The notes below the pieces were generated by a model. The model worked only from the letters and a program-made list of their open reading frames with translations. It was not told the origin of the DNA and made no database searches. From Desulfobacteraceae bacterium (GTDB taxonomy: Bacteria; Desulfobacterota; Desulfobacteria; Desulfobacterales; Desulfosalsimonadaceae), in the NCBI GenBank assembly GCA_011390465.1, contig JAABSH010000019.1, positions 1 through 58,387 of the forward strand: a DNA stretch of 58,387 nt, in the 5' to 3' direction. This document shows, in pieces, positions 33,420 to 42,392 of this stretch (positions are counted from its first letter, which is position 1; the number at the start of each line of letters is the position of its first letter). The position numbers and the translations under genes are program-made.

Positions 33420-36056
33420 CTAATTTTCCGGCAAAACCGACAAAATTGTTTTTTTTATCTGTTCCACGGCCGCCGCATCCGTTATCTTTGCATCGCTCTC
33501 ATTGCGGACATAAAACACATCCACCACCTGATCCACTTTGGTGGCGATCTTGGATACCGTGATATTGAGCCCCAGGCGACGGATGGCATCTGTTATCCGG
33601 TACAGCAACCCTTTGGCATCATAGGAGAACACCTCTATGATGGTATAAAAACTGGAGCCCTCATTATCCACTGTTACCCGGTTCGGCCGGGTGGCCACAC
33701 AGGCGGCATCCCGCTTTTTGATCAGGGATTTTTCCGCGATGCCGGTGGCAAGATCCACCTCCCCGGCCAGCACGGCTTTCAGGTTCTGTTCCACCCGGTG
33801 CCAGCGTTCTTCTTCAAACAGCTGTTCCGGCGGGGGTTCCACCGTAAAAATATCCAGTGCAATCCCGTTTTTCCATGTATGGGCATGGGCGTCCAGAATA
33901 TTGATATTGTTTAACGTCAATACCCCGGCGATTTCAGAAAACAGGCCGGGCCGGTCTTTGGCGCAAATGGTGACCGTACGGTTGTTTACCGTATCATCCC
34001 TGGCCAGATCCATGACAAAAGACTGCTTTTCCAGTCTTTTATAAAGACGGATATGGGCGATAATGTCTTGTGCCGCTGTATTTAAAATATACCGGGGCGA
34101 CATTTGATCAAAAACCCCCGCTACATCCGTCTTGCGGCCTGTATCGGCAACGGCCAGAACCTCTTTTCGCTTTCGGGCAATGCGGTTGACAACGCTGGTG
34201 GTGGCCAGTTCGCCTTTTTCCAGCACCCCCAGGACTTTGAAAAAAAAATCCCTGAGCAAAGAAGCGGTCCAGGAATTCCAGGCCTTGGGACCCGTGGCCA
34301 TGGAATCCGCCACCGTCAGAAGATACAGCATCCGCAGGCGGGTGGCGTCACGAACCTGCCGGGCACAGGCCACAGCAGTTTCTTCGTCATTTGTATCCCG
34401 GCGGGTGGCGATCTTGATCAGCAGCAGGTGGTGTTCAATCAAAAATTTCACCAGATCAATATCCCGGGCGGTATATCCCATGCGCGTCAGCACTTTGGCG
34501 GCAATGGCCGCGCCGGCTTTGGAATGAGAGGTGCCGCGGCCCTTGCCGATATCATGCAACAGTGCGGCAAACAAAAGTATTTTTTTCCGTTTCAGGGAAC
34601 GGTAGAGCCGGATGCACAGGGGATCCGGCGCGTCAATGCCGGGCTCGGGGTCGCCGAATAATTTCAGCACATAAACCGTGCGCAACAGATGCCGGTCCAC
34701 AGGATACAGGTGATAGGCATCGTATTGAATCCGGTTGACAATATGGGTGTATTCCGGAATCAGACTGACCAGAAAGCCGGTATTGAGCATCTGTTCAAGT
34801 ACATTAAAAGTCGGGGCCGGCAGCATGAGAATTTTTTCAAACATCTCACGCACGGCTGTCGAGCGCCGGTAGGTATCGTCCACCAGAAGGGTAAACTCCC
34901 GGACCAGGCGCTCGGCTTCCCGGCTCAGGGGAATCCTGAGCCGGGCCGAGGCCTCAAAAATCTCCATCATCAAACACGGCGCTTTGACAATGGCTTCCGG
35001 GGATTCAAAATTAAGCCGGCCTCTTATCAGCTCAATTCCCGGAAATTCATTGATTTTCGGGGCGCTCTGTCGCCATTTGCGCTTTTTCCCGTATCCAAAT
35101 TCATATAAAAACAGCTGCAGCTGATTTTTGATAAACACCATATGATAATGCAGGGCCCCCAGAAACACCTCCACCGCGGAAGCTTCTTTCTGATCCTGGA
35201 ACCCCATGGACTCGGCCAGGGGCTGCTGATATTCAAAATACAGCTGATCACATTTGCGGCGGGCGGCAAGGTGCAGCTTGTTCCGGACATTCCAGATAAA
35301 AGACAGGGCCGCCATCAGCTCATTATATTCCATGTGCGACAGCATACCATAAAACTCAAAGTCCCGGATTTCCTGAAGATCGTATTCCACTGCGGCAATC
35401 CATCGGAGGGTATGATAGTCCCGCAGCCCGCCCTTGCCTTCTTTGAGATTCGGCTGGAGCAGAAAAGTGGAATCCCCGAAATCCGTATGGCGGGACAGGT
35501 TGCGGTCTATGAGCCAGTGGATGATTTTTTTACTGTTGCGGGCCACCACTTTGCGCCGGATCTGTTCCCGCAGCCGGGTAAACACCGATGAAATCCCGCA
35601 GATAAACCGTGCATCCAGCATGGAAGCCAGCACTTCATAATCCTGTTTTGCCATAAAAATCGAATCATCCAGGGACCGGGTGGCATATCCCACTTCAATT
35701 TTAAGATCCCACAAAGGATAAATTATCTCCCGGATCAGCTCATCCGCGGCGGGCGGCACCTGTTTCTGAAAGATAAACAGAAGATCCACATCCGAATGCA
35801 CACACTGCTCAGACCGGCCGTACCCGCCAAGGGCCACAATGGCATAGGGATTTCTGATAAAATCCATTTTCGGGCCAATGCGGCTGGCGGCAAAACACTG
35901 CTGAAAATAGTGATCAATGGCCTGGGCGTGAGTTCTCAACCATTCCGGGGTCTCACTGGTGCGCACCGGCAGGCTGAACAATTCCGCCCGGCTGCGGGAA
36001 AGCGCATCCAGAAGCCCGGGGGTGAAAATTTGCGGTGTCGGTTTGTTGGTTTTCAT
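33420..36056 (-). CDS. glnD: PII uridylyltransferase/uridylyl-removing enzyme
   Basis: The 878-residue GlnD has a nucleotidyltransferase domain with GGYGRSEQCVHSDVDLLF, a linker helix domain, an HD domain with LLHDIGKGRGTSHS and HH further on, and two C-terminal ACT domains (about 685-878; the second holds YTIIEVFSYDAKGLLY). It adds UMP to PII when glutamine is low and removes it when high. The start is placed at 36056, where the family begins; the frame opens 22 codons earlier. It lies upstream of amt-glnB-glnA, so all four genes of the sensing chain sit together. Confidence 0.95.
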   Translation of the reverse strand: MKTNKPTPQIFTPGLLDALSRSRAELFSLPVRTSETPEWLRTHAQAIDHYFQQCFAASRIGPKMDFIRNPYAIVALGGYGRSEQCVHSDVDLLFIFQKQVPPAADELIREIIYPLWDLKIEVGYATRSLDDSIFMAKQDYEVLASMLDARFICGISSVFTRLREQIRRKVVARNSKKIIHWLIDRNLSRHTDFGDSTFLLQPNLKEGKGGLRDYHTLRWIAAVEYDLQEIRDFEFYGMLSHMEYNELMAALSFIWNVRNKLHLAARRKCDQLYFEYQQPLAESMGFQDQKEASAVEVFLGALHYHMVFIKNQLQLFLYEFGYGKKRKWRQSAPKINEFPGIELIRGRLNFESPEAIVKAPCLMMEIFEASARLRIPLSREAERLVREFTLLVDDTYRRSTAVREMFEKILMLPAPTFNVLEQMLNTGFLVSLIPEYTHIVNRIQYDAYHLYPVDRHLLRTVYVLKLFGDPEPGIDAPDPLCIRLYRSLKRKKILLFAALLHDIGKGRGTSHSKAGAAIAAKVLTRMGYTARDIDLVKFLIEHHLLLIKIATRRDTNDEETAVACARQVRDATRLRMLYLLTVADSMATGPKAWNSWTASLLRDFFFKVLGVLEKGELATTSVVNRIARKRKEVLAVADTGRKTDVAGVFDQMSPRYILNTAAQDIIAHIRLYKRLEKQSFVMDLARDDTVNNRTVTICAKDRPGLFSEIAGVLTLNNINILDAHAHTWKNGIALDIFTVEPPPEQLFEEERWHRVEQNLKAVLAGEVDLATGIAEKSLIKKRDAACVATRPNRVTVDNEGSSFYTIIEVFSYDAKGLLYRITDAIRRLGLNITVSKIATKVDQVVDVFYVRNESDAKITDAAAVEQIKKTILSVLPEN

Positions 36057-36382
36057 TTCTCTTCTTTTTTCCCCTTTGAATGTCACAATAATAAAGCAAT
36101 ACCTGTGCCACCTGTTTAACAATTAATTTTTTTATAATATATACAGTATCTTAAAGCATAACAAAAAAGCAATAAAAATATTTATACAATACAAAAATGT
36201 AATATTCACCGACAAATTTGTAATACATAAAAATTTAAACTGATTGCGGAAACAACACCACAGGCAGGCGCTCTGCCGGCACAGCAAAGGGATCAGTCAC
36301 AATCCCCGGCCGGCGGGCCGGAAAACAAAAAAAGGGGTTCCAGGTTTTAGCAGCTCAGATCCGAAATCCGGGCGGTGAGGAT

Positions 36383-38050
36383 TCAGACAGCGGCCCGGCA
36401 GGCAGCGGCAAAATCTTCCGGATAATGGCCGTTGATCCAGCGCAGCTGAGCTTCGCTGAAGGCGCCCGGGGATTGGGGAAGACGGGGCAAAAAGGAATAT
36501 ACCAGGCGCTGGTCCGCCAGGTCCGGGGCCGCGTCAAAGGCTTTTGAATATTCAATAGTGGTAATCATTCGGGCACCCAGTTTTTCCAGCACGCCAACAG
36601 CTAAAAGAATTGCAGCATCAATGGCAGCACGGGTATTCAAATCCGCTTCCAGCACATTGCCCACCGGCTGTCGCGTCATCATCTGAAGCTCCCACTGGGA
36701 TGTCTGGGCTTTGGGCACAACCACCATCACGTCACTATCTTCGTACACCACCAGGCGATTCGGGCCGGAGGCCCCGTCCATGCGCTGGTTTGCACGAATG
36801 GCGGCCATATAGGTATCAAAAAAATCCTTTCCGGTTTCCTGCCGGTACCGGCGGACAAAATCCGCAATCAAATCTCCGCACGCATAGCTGGAGATCATAG
36901 CGGCAGCGTTCCCGTTTTCCCCGCCGCCAGCCATGGTACCGGCCGACGCCAGGGATTCAACCCCCTTCGGCACCATGGCATACTGCTGGTGAATCTGCTG
37001 GTGGGAGGCGTGCAGCCGGTAGCGGGTGGGGGCATAATCAAACCCGAAATTCCACCCCCACAGACTGCGGTTAAACAAAAGCATTTCCCGCTTTTGGGAA
37101 TTTTTTAAAGCGATTAGAATCTCGCGGCGAAGATTCTCCAACGCTTCCGGAGACAGGCCCCGGCGGTGGCAATCCACGGGAATTTCGAGACTGCGGGCCA
37201 GGCGGACAAAGGTGCGCTGATAATAAAGATGCCGCAGGGCGTGCATGTCGGTTTCAGACAACTCCCCCACCCGGTATCGCACGGCATCATGGGCCATGTT
37301 GGCCGCATAATGGCCCCAGGGAATATAACTGTTGCGGCGCAGATATTCAAACACATGGGTTTGTCCGCCTTCGGCCAGATCGCTCCACTCGCCCACAATT
37401 TCACTGTTGCCCTGGACTCCGGGGATCAACACCATAACCTGTTTGTAATCATCCGGCAGCGCAGGATTATTGGCAATCACCTCATAGAGGGCGTTGTCAC
37501 GGATCACGGGGCGAATGCGCCCCCGGGCGTCTTTTGCGTACCGGAGGCCCGACGGCCGGCCGGTGGCGGCGTCAAAAATAAATTCGCAGGAAATATCCGC
37601 CAGGCAGATAAGGTCTAAGGCATCCGTGGATGTCTGCGCCACTGCCAGTTGAAGGGGGGCGGGAAGAGATTCAAACATCAATTTTTTCTTTTCCCGGGAC
37701 AGAAATTGTGCTCCGTCCCATTTCTCAAGAGTGGCGCCAAAAGAGAGTTCCGGCGGCGGCGCAAGCCGGATGGCGGACGGATTTTTTGCTTTTTCAGCTG
37801 CCCATCCTTCAGCAATATAAGTGACCCCGCGAAACGGAAAAGGATTTAAAATTTCATAAATCACCCCGGCACCGGGCTCATCAACATCATGAGCGGGGAA
37901 ATTGGCCTGGTTGTCAACTGCTGTGCCGTCTTCAAAACACCCCAAAGGCCCCACGCAATCGTTTTCCCGCAAATTGGCGGCAACAAAACGGGGTCGGTGC
38001 CGGCCCACGATAAATTTACCACAAGGATCCACACAGGTTCTTAACTGCAT
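36383..38050 (-). CDS. Unrecognised 555-aa protein with HIT/GalT-like features
   Basis: I do not recognise the family with certainty. Residues 347-360 read HASHQQIHQQYAMV, which recalls the histidine motif of the HIT/GalT nucleotidyltransferase superfamily. The later stretch VVYEDSDVMVVVPKAQTSQWELQ (about 435-458) resembles the second half-fold of GalT-like enzymes. The first 150 residues have Cys6 and Cys10 and no signal peptide. It might move or hydrolyse a nucleotidyl group on an unknown substrate. GAGG precedes the start. It lies 25 bases after the LA_2272-like gene on the same strand, suggesting an operon. Confidence 0.45.
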   Translation of the reverse strand: MQLRTCVDPCGKFIVGRHRPRFVAANLRENDCVGPLGCFEDGTAVDNQANFPAHDVDEPGAGVIYEILNPFPFRGVTYIAEGWAAEKAKNPSAIRLAPPPELSFGATLEKWDGAQFLSREKKKLMFESLPAPLQLAVAQTSTDALDLICLADISCEFIFDAATGRPSGLRYAKDARGRIRPVIRDNALYEVIANNPALPDDYKQVMVLIPGVQGNSEIVGEWSDLAEGGQTHVFEYLRRNSYIPWGHYAANMAHDAVRYRVGELSETDMHALRHLYYQRTFVRLARSLEIPVDCHRRGLSPEALENLRREILIALKNSQKREMLLFNRSLWGWNFGFDYAPTRYRLHASHQQIHQQYAMVPKGVESLASAGTMAGGGENGNAAAMISSYACGDLIADFVRRYRQETGKDFFDTYMAAIRANQRMDGASGPNRLVVYEDSDVMVVVPKAQTSQWELQMMTRQPVGNVLEADLNTRAAIDAAILLAVGVLEKLGARMITTIEYSKAFDAAPDLADQRLVYSFLPRLPQSPGAFSEAQLRWINGHYPEDFAAACRAAV

Positions 38051-38075
38051 AAAACAATGCCTCTATGATGTTTTT

Positions 38076-38795
38076 TTAAAATCTGAACTGAACCAGGGGG
38101 AAAATTTTTGTTTCGGGCTGGCGAATGATATTGACCAGGCCGACCTGAACCCCGGAAAGGGTTTCACAGACATTTACCAGTCCCATCTGAAGACCGGTCA
38201 TTTTTCTCGCATAATTGTAAAACAGGGCAAACTGGATACCGGCGGCAGATTCAGCGGCGTAATTAAATCCAAGCATGGCCATCTGAAAACCGGCCATCCG
38301 GTCTGTCAGATTATAACCCGCCACCAGCACCATCTGGGCGCCGGTCACGTCCACGGCGCCGTTGCCGAAAATACCGCAGTGAATCTGCATGCCGCGCACC
38401 TGGTCAGAAAGATTCATCAGCACCGCCGCCTGAACCCCGGCAACACGGTCCTGGGCGGTATTTAAAAGTCCCAGCTGGCCACCCCGCAGCCGGGTGGTAT
38501 AGTTCATGCCGCCGGCCAGCACTCCCGCAGACGTATCCGAAACATTCATCATCCCCAGGGCAATGCCGTTCTGGCTGCCGGCGGCCATATTGATCAGGCC
38601 GGCATCAAGACCCGTGACATTTCTGTTGCTGCCGTAAATCAGATTTAGCCGGATGCCATACACATCAAAAGTTTCCGGAAACAACTGCACCGGATCCCAC
38701 ACGCTCACCTGAAGGGGACACCATGACCCGGAAAATGCCAGAGACGGCAAAAGCATCCCCAAAACCAGAAAGCACATCACCAGCCGGGTTTTCAT
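38076..38795 (-). CDS. LA_2272-type surface-repeat protein
   Basis: The 239-residue exported protein has a signal peptide cut after LPSLAFSG. It then shows seven or so repeats of about 20 residues with the pattern G-x-Q-x-G-L-x-N (as in GVQVGLVN, GLQMGLVN, GGQLGLLN). Such repeats, first described in Leptospira as LA_2272, occur in presumed outer-membrane or surface proteins. The C-terminus ends QFRF, an outer-membrane-barrel-like ending. AAGGA is 11 bases ahead of the start. It is the first gene of a pair with the HIT-like gene. Confidence 0.75.
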   Translation of the reverse strand: MKTRLVMCFLVLGMLLPSLAFSGSWCPLQVSVWDPVQLFPETFDVYGIRLNLIYGSNRNVTGLDAGLINMAAGSQNGIALGMMNVSDTSAGVLAGGMNYTTRLRGGQLGLLNTAQDRVAGVQAAVLMNLSDQVRGMQIHCGIFGNGAVDVTGAQMVLVAGYNLTDRMAGFQMAMLGFNYAAESAAGIQFALFYNYARKMTGLQMGLVNVCETLSGVQVGLVNIIRQPETKIFPLVQFRF

Positions 38796-39162
38796 TTTTG
38801 CAATTCCTTTTTATCTGTTTTATTTTTTTCGGGTTTGCGTTTTTCAGTTTTCATTTGCTGTTTTTTTACCTGTTTTTTTATACCGGGCATTTTTTTAAAT
38901 CTCAGGCTGCGCGCCTTTAATTTTTCCCTTTACCAGTTTATAAGGTCAAAAACAACTGCAACCCGCGTTAAAACACGGAGAATTTCATGGCAGGGGTGAA
39001 ACAGATCCCCTGATGAGATTTTTATTGTCTGAATCCAGTTTATCCGGTATTTTAAAAATTCTTATCCGGTTTGATGAATCTCAGGAATCACCATCAATAT
39101 CGGCATTGCACCGGAACCCCACGCCAAAACCGGACAATACCCATCACCGTCAGGGGAATAAA

Positions 39163-39981
39163 ATGAAATTCGCATTCAAAATTATGTCTGTGCTGCTGGT
39201 CTTGCTGATTTTTTCATGCAGTACGGTTCCCATTACCGGCCGCCGGCAGATCAACCTGCTGCCGGACCAGACCCTGCTGTCCATGAGTCTTACCCAGTAC
39301 GACCAGTTTCTCAAAGAAAACCAACTGAGCCAGGACCCGGCTGAGACACAGATGGTAAAACAGGTGGGCGCCCGCATCCAGAAGGCGGTGGAACGATATT
39401 TCGCAGACAATGACATGAGCGATGAACTTGCGGGATATGAATGGGAGTTTAACCTGGTGGAAAGTGATGACATCAATGCCTGGTGCATGCCCGGCGGAAA
39501 AGTCGTTGTTTACACCGGTATCCTGCCCCTGACCGAAGATGAAGCCGGACTGGCAGTGGTCATGGGCCATGAAATCGCCCATGCCGTGGCTCAGCACGGT
39601 AATGAACGCATGAGCCAGGGAATGATTGCCCAGATGGGCGGCGTTGCCCTGTCCGTGGCCCTTGAAACCCAGCCGGAAACCACCCGGCAGCTCTGGATGG
39701 CGGCTTACGGACTGGGCGCGCAATATGGTATGGTGCTGCCGTACAGCCGGCTTCATGAAAATGAGGCAGATCATCTGGGCCTGATTTTTATGGCCATGGC
39801 CGGCTACGACCCTCACGCGGCAACCGCGTTCTGGCAGCGGATGGCCGCACAGAAACAGGGGCAGGCGCCGCCGGAATTTCTAAGCACCCATCCGGCAGAC
39901 CAGACCCGGATCAAAAATATCGCGGCGCTGGTACCCGAAGCCATGCGGTATTACAAGGCGGCATCCTCTTCCGGCCGTTGA
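39163..39981 (+). CDS. M48 metallopeptidase, lipoprotein
   Basis: The 272-residue protein has a signal peptide ending in a lipobox-like IFSC (Cys19), so it is probably lipid-anchored in the envelope. The zinc site is HEIAH (about 141-145) with ENEADHLG carrying the third ligand. This is the BepA/LoiP-like group that trims or folds outer-membrane proteins. The start at 39163 has AGGGG upstream; the frame extends further without support. The last 31 bases overlap the opposite-strand lipase gene end to end. Confidence 0.9.
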   Translation: MKFAFKIMSVLLVLLIFSCSTVPITGRRQINLLPDQTLLSMSLTQYDQFLKENQLSQDPAETQMVKQVGARIQKAVERYFADNDMSDELAGYEWEFNLVESDDINAWCMPGGKVVVYTGILPLTEDEAGLAVVMGHEIAHAVAQHGNERMSQGMIAQMGGVALSVALETQPETTRQLWMAAYGLGAQYGMVLPYSRLHENEADHLGLIFMAMAGYDPHAATAFWQRMAAQKQGQAPPEFLSTHPADQTRIKNIAALVPEAMRYYKAASSSGR

Positions 39982-40766
39982 AAACCGCCGGTTCTAAGAA
40001 ACCAGAGCACCTGTTTCAGCACTTTCGGGTGTTTCATGATAAATGCGTGACTGGCCGGTACCACCAGAAAATCCTTCATTTCAGCCAGTTTTGCCCGATG
40101 AACCGATACTTTGCCGTCATCGTCACCCGGAATCATCCGGGAAAAAAGGGGATTCAGGGACCTGTTGCCGGTAATCACACCAATTTCCGCATCCACGGGC
40201 TTCAGGGAATTGGGCAGGCTTTGAGGGGCCGTTCCCAGCACCTGACCGGCCGGACCATATATCCATTTATAAAAAATAAAATCTTTGAGCGCATCCGCCA
40301 GTTCACTGCCCTGATTGGGCGGGCTGATCATTACCACCCTGCTGCCTGACGGGAGTTTATGATTCTGGAGATACTGACGGACAACGATGCCACCCAGTGA
40401 ATGGGTGACAAAATGAATTCTGGCGGCCCCCCGGGCCCTGCACTGTGCGATCATGTCATCCAGATGCCGGGCGGCAATGGTTTCCACTGTTTCAGTTGTG
40501 GACGGATAGCCGGTGTTGAACACCGCATAACCGGCAAGAGATAGATAATGTTCAAGCGCTGACATGGAGCGCCGGGTTCTGGCCATGCCGTGCAGCAAAA
40601 TAACATGTTCTCGTATTTCCGGCGGCGGCTGCGATGCACTGTGTGCTGCCGGAACAAGCATCAGACCGGCCAGAAACAAGCTCTGTATTCTGTGACGCAC
40701 CTTTGATCTATTCAATAAAAATCCGTGAACCGTGATAACGCCTTTCCGGTTAATCCCGGACAACAT
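39951..40766 (-). CDS. Lipase-like alpha/beta hydrolase, exported
   Basis: The 271-residue protein carries a signal-type segment (about 24-45, ending AHSAS), so it is probably periplasmic. The lipase core has LLHGMARTRRSM, the elbow THSLGG (Ser about 131), a DDDGKVS acid and a His in SHAFIMKHP. Such proteins hydrolyse ester lipids, but the substrate is not known. The exact start is unsure: ATG 40766 is the longest, while shorter starts would still keep the export signal. The 3' end overlaps the M48 gene convergently. Confidence 0.7.
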   Translation of the reverse strand: MLSGINRKGVITVHGFLLNRSKVRHRIQSLFLAGLMLVPAAHSASQPPPEIREHVILLHGMARTRRSMSALEHYLSLAGYAVFNTGYPSTTETVETIAARHLDDMIAQCRARGAARIHFVTHSLGGIVVRQYLQNHKLPSGSRVVMISPPNQGSELADALKDFIFYKWIYGPAGQVLGTAPQSLPNSLKPVDAEIGVITGNRSLNPLFSRMIPGDDDGKVSVHRAKLAEMKDFLVVPASHAFIMKHPKVLKQVLWFLRTGGFQRPEEDAAL

Positions 40767-41826
40767 TATAGCATACCACGGGTTCCATTTTGTTTTTCAC
40801 ATAGACTTCGCCCCGGCTCTCAATGGTAAAATCGCCGGTGTTTTCCAGATAGGTCTGCTCACCAATGATAATTTCACCCCCCATGGCCATTTCCTCAAAC
40901 CGCGCGGCCACATTGACGCAGTCGCCGATAACCGTATAATCCATCCGGTTGGCAGAGCCGATATTTCCGATAATCGCTTGTCCCGTGTTAATGCCGATGC
41001 CGGCTTCAAACAGCTCCTGGTTGTTTCGGAGCCGCTCTTTCATGATTTCTTCGGTGGCCGCCTGCATTTCCACGGCGGTACGAATGGCGTTTTCCGCCGG
41101 ATTCCCCGCTGCATCCACCAAACCAAACACCGCAATCAATTGATCCCCTACGAATTTATCCAGCAGCCCGTTATTTTTAAACACAATATCCACCATCACG
41201 GTAAAATACTGATTCAGCATCAGTACCACATCTTCTGCGACCATACGTTCCGCGATGGTGGTAAAGGACCGGATATCCGCAAACAAAACAGTGACCTGGC
41301 GACGCTCCGTATTGACCAGACCGCCCCCTTTCAGGTCAATGAGCTTTTCCACCAGGTGATTGCCCACATAGCGGCTCAACCGGTTGCGGAGTTCTTCCTC
41401 CTGCCGGGTTTTCTCATAGGACAGGGCCAGATCCTGGGAATACACCATAAGCTGGGTGGCCTGCTCCTGGTTTTTCCGTTTCATCTTTTCCAGCCGGCTG
41501 AGGAGCATATTGAAATGGGTGGCGATCTCATTCAATTCCTGGTCCGCGGCAATCTGTATAGGTTCGGTCCGCTCGCCGGTTTCCACCATCCGGGTTTCAC
41601 GGCTTAGATAATAGACGTTGTCCGCGGATTTTCGCAGCAGAGTGTACCCCACCAGCGTGGAGAATAAAATAACGGGCAGATATAAGAGGATGGTATCGGA
41701 AAAAGAGATATTGCCGGTAAAATACAGATAAAAAATCAGCAAATAGGGAATGACCGCCATGAGCGCCAGGCCTGAGAGCACTTTCCCGCCAATGGTATTG
41801 TATTCCCGCCGATAAGTCTCTTTCAT
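40750..41826 (-). CDS. Class III adenylate cyclase, membrane type with HAMP
   Basis: The 358-residue protein has two membrane helices (about 14-38 and 42-64), a HAMP-like linker (about 65-115), a coiled coil and a class III cyclase domain (about 165-350). It has LFADIRSFT (first metal Asp), FVGDQL (second metal Asp), Lys in DKFVGD and Asp in MDYTVIG for adenine choice, and NVAARFE with the transition-state Asn and Arg. It should make cAMP from ATP. The ATG overlaps the PilZ gene's stop (ATGA). It is last of eleven collinear genes, so cAMP may be the module's output or feedback. Confidence 0.9.
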   Translation of the reverse strand: MKETYRREYNTIGGKVLSGLALMAVIPYLLIFYLYFTGNISFSDTILLYLPVILFSTLVGYTLLRKSADNVYYLSRETRMVETGERTEPIQIAADQELNEIATHFNMLLSRLEKMKRKNQEQATQLMVYSQDLALSYEKTRQEEELRNRLSRYVGNHLVEKLIDLKGGGLVNTERRQVTVLFADIRSFTTIAERMVAEDVVLMLNQYFTVMVDIVFKNNGLLDKFVGDQLIAVFGLVDAAGNPAENAIRTAVEMQAATEEIMKERLRNNQELFEAGIGINTGQAIIGNIGSANRMDYTVIGDCVNVAARFEEMAMGGEIIIGEQTYLENTGDFTIESRGEVYVKNKMEPVVCYNVVRD

Positions 41827-42389
41827 AGGGGACTTCCGGAAAAAAAAGAACGATCCAGTCTTTCAAATTCAAACGGTTCGTCAAATTTTACGGCAATGCC
41901 GGTTTTTGTGGTTTTACCGGGGGGATCCGGGATGTTGCCGCCGGTTAGGTCTATCTCATTGCTTGGCTCATTGCTTGGCGCACGCTTTACCTCAAGGATA
42001 CGGACCACAGTGGCGCCGACTTTGACACAGGCCCGCACATCCCGGGTACCGGCCAGAAAAATTTCCAGTTTCAGATGCTGGCCCTTAAAATATTTTTCAG
42101 GAGAATGGCTAACAAACAACGCCCCGCCGCCGGAAACATCCTGAAGTTTGCTCTGTTCAAAAGAAGACGATGCGTCTTTGTCCGGCACGATGATCCGTAC
42201 TTCCAGTGCAACGGGAAACCGGCTGAACGCTCTCTGGTTGGCTTCGCCGCCAAAAGGGGGGGCGGCGGCCGGGGCAGCCGACGGCTCCTCTTTTTCACTG
42301 GGCCGGCGAGTTCTGCTGAAAAACCGTTTAAAGGGAAAATCCATAAAAGGTCTGTGTCTTTTTGTTAAACCGAAGTTGATCGCGCTCAT
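41823..42389 (-). CDS. PilZ-domain protein
   Basis: The 188-residue protein has a Pro/Ala-rich lead (about 30-50), then a PilZ domain (about 55-185) with R-x3-R in RAFSRF and DVSGGG, the c-di-GMP-binding signature (DxSxxG). It should bind c-di-GMP and pass the signal to a partner. It sits four bases after the GspE-type ATPase stop and overlaps the cyclase start, so it may regulate either protein. PilZ proteins elsewhere bind PilB/MshE-type ATPases, which fits well here. Confidence 0.85.
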   Translation of the reverse strand: MSAINFGLTKRHRPFMDFPFKRFFSRTRRPSEKEEPSAAPAAAPPFGGEANQRAFSRFPVALEVRIIVPDKDASSSFEQSKLQDVSGGGALFVSHSPEKYFKGQHLKLEIFLAGTRDVRACVKVGATVVRILEVKRAPSNEPSNEIDLTGGNIPDPPGKTTKTGIAVKFDEPFEFERLDRSFFSGSPL

Positions 42390-42392
42390 TTA

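Noticed and set aside
36290-36340. GC-rich palindrome after the HIT-like gene as terminator
   Set aside because: The A/T run is on the wrong side for minus-strand transcription, and nothing ends on the plus strand here.
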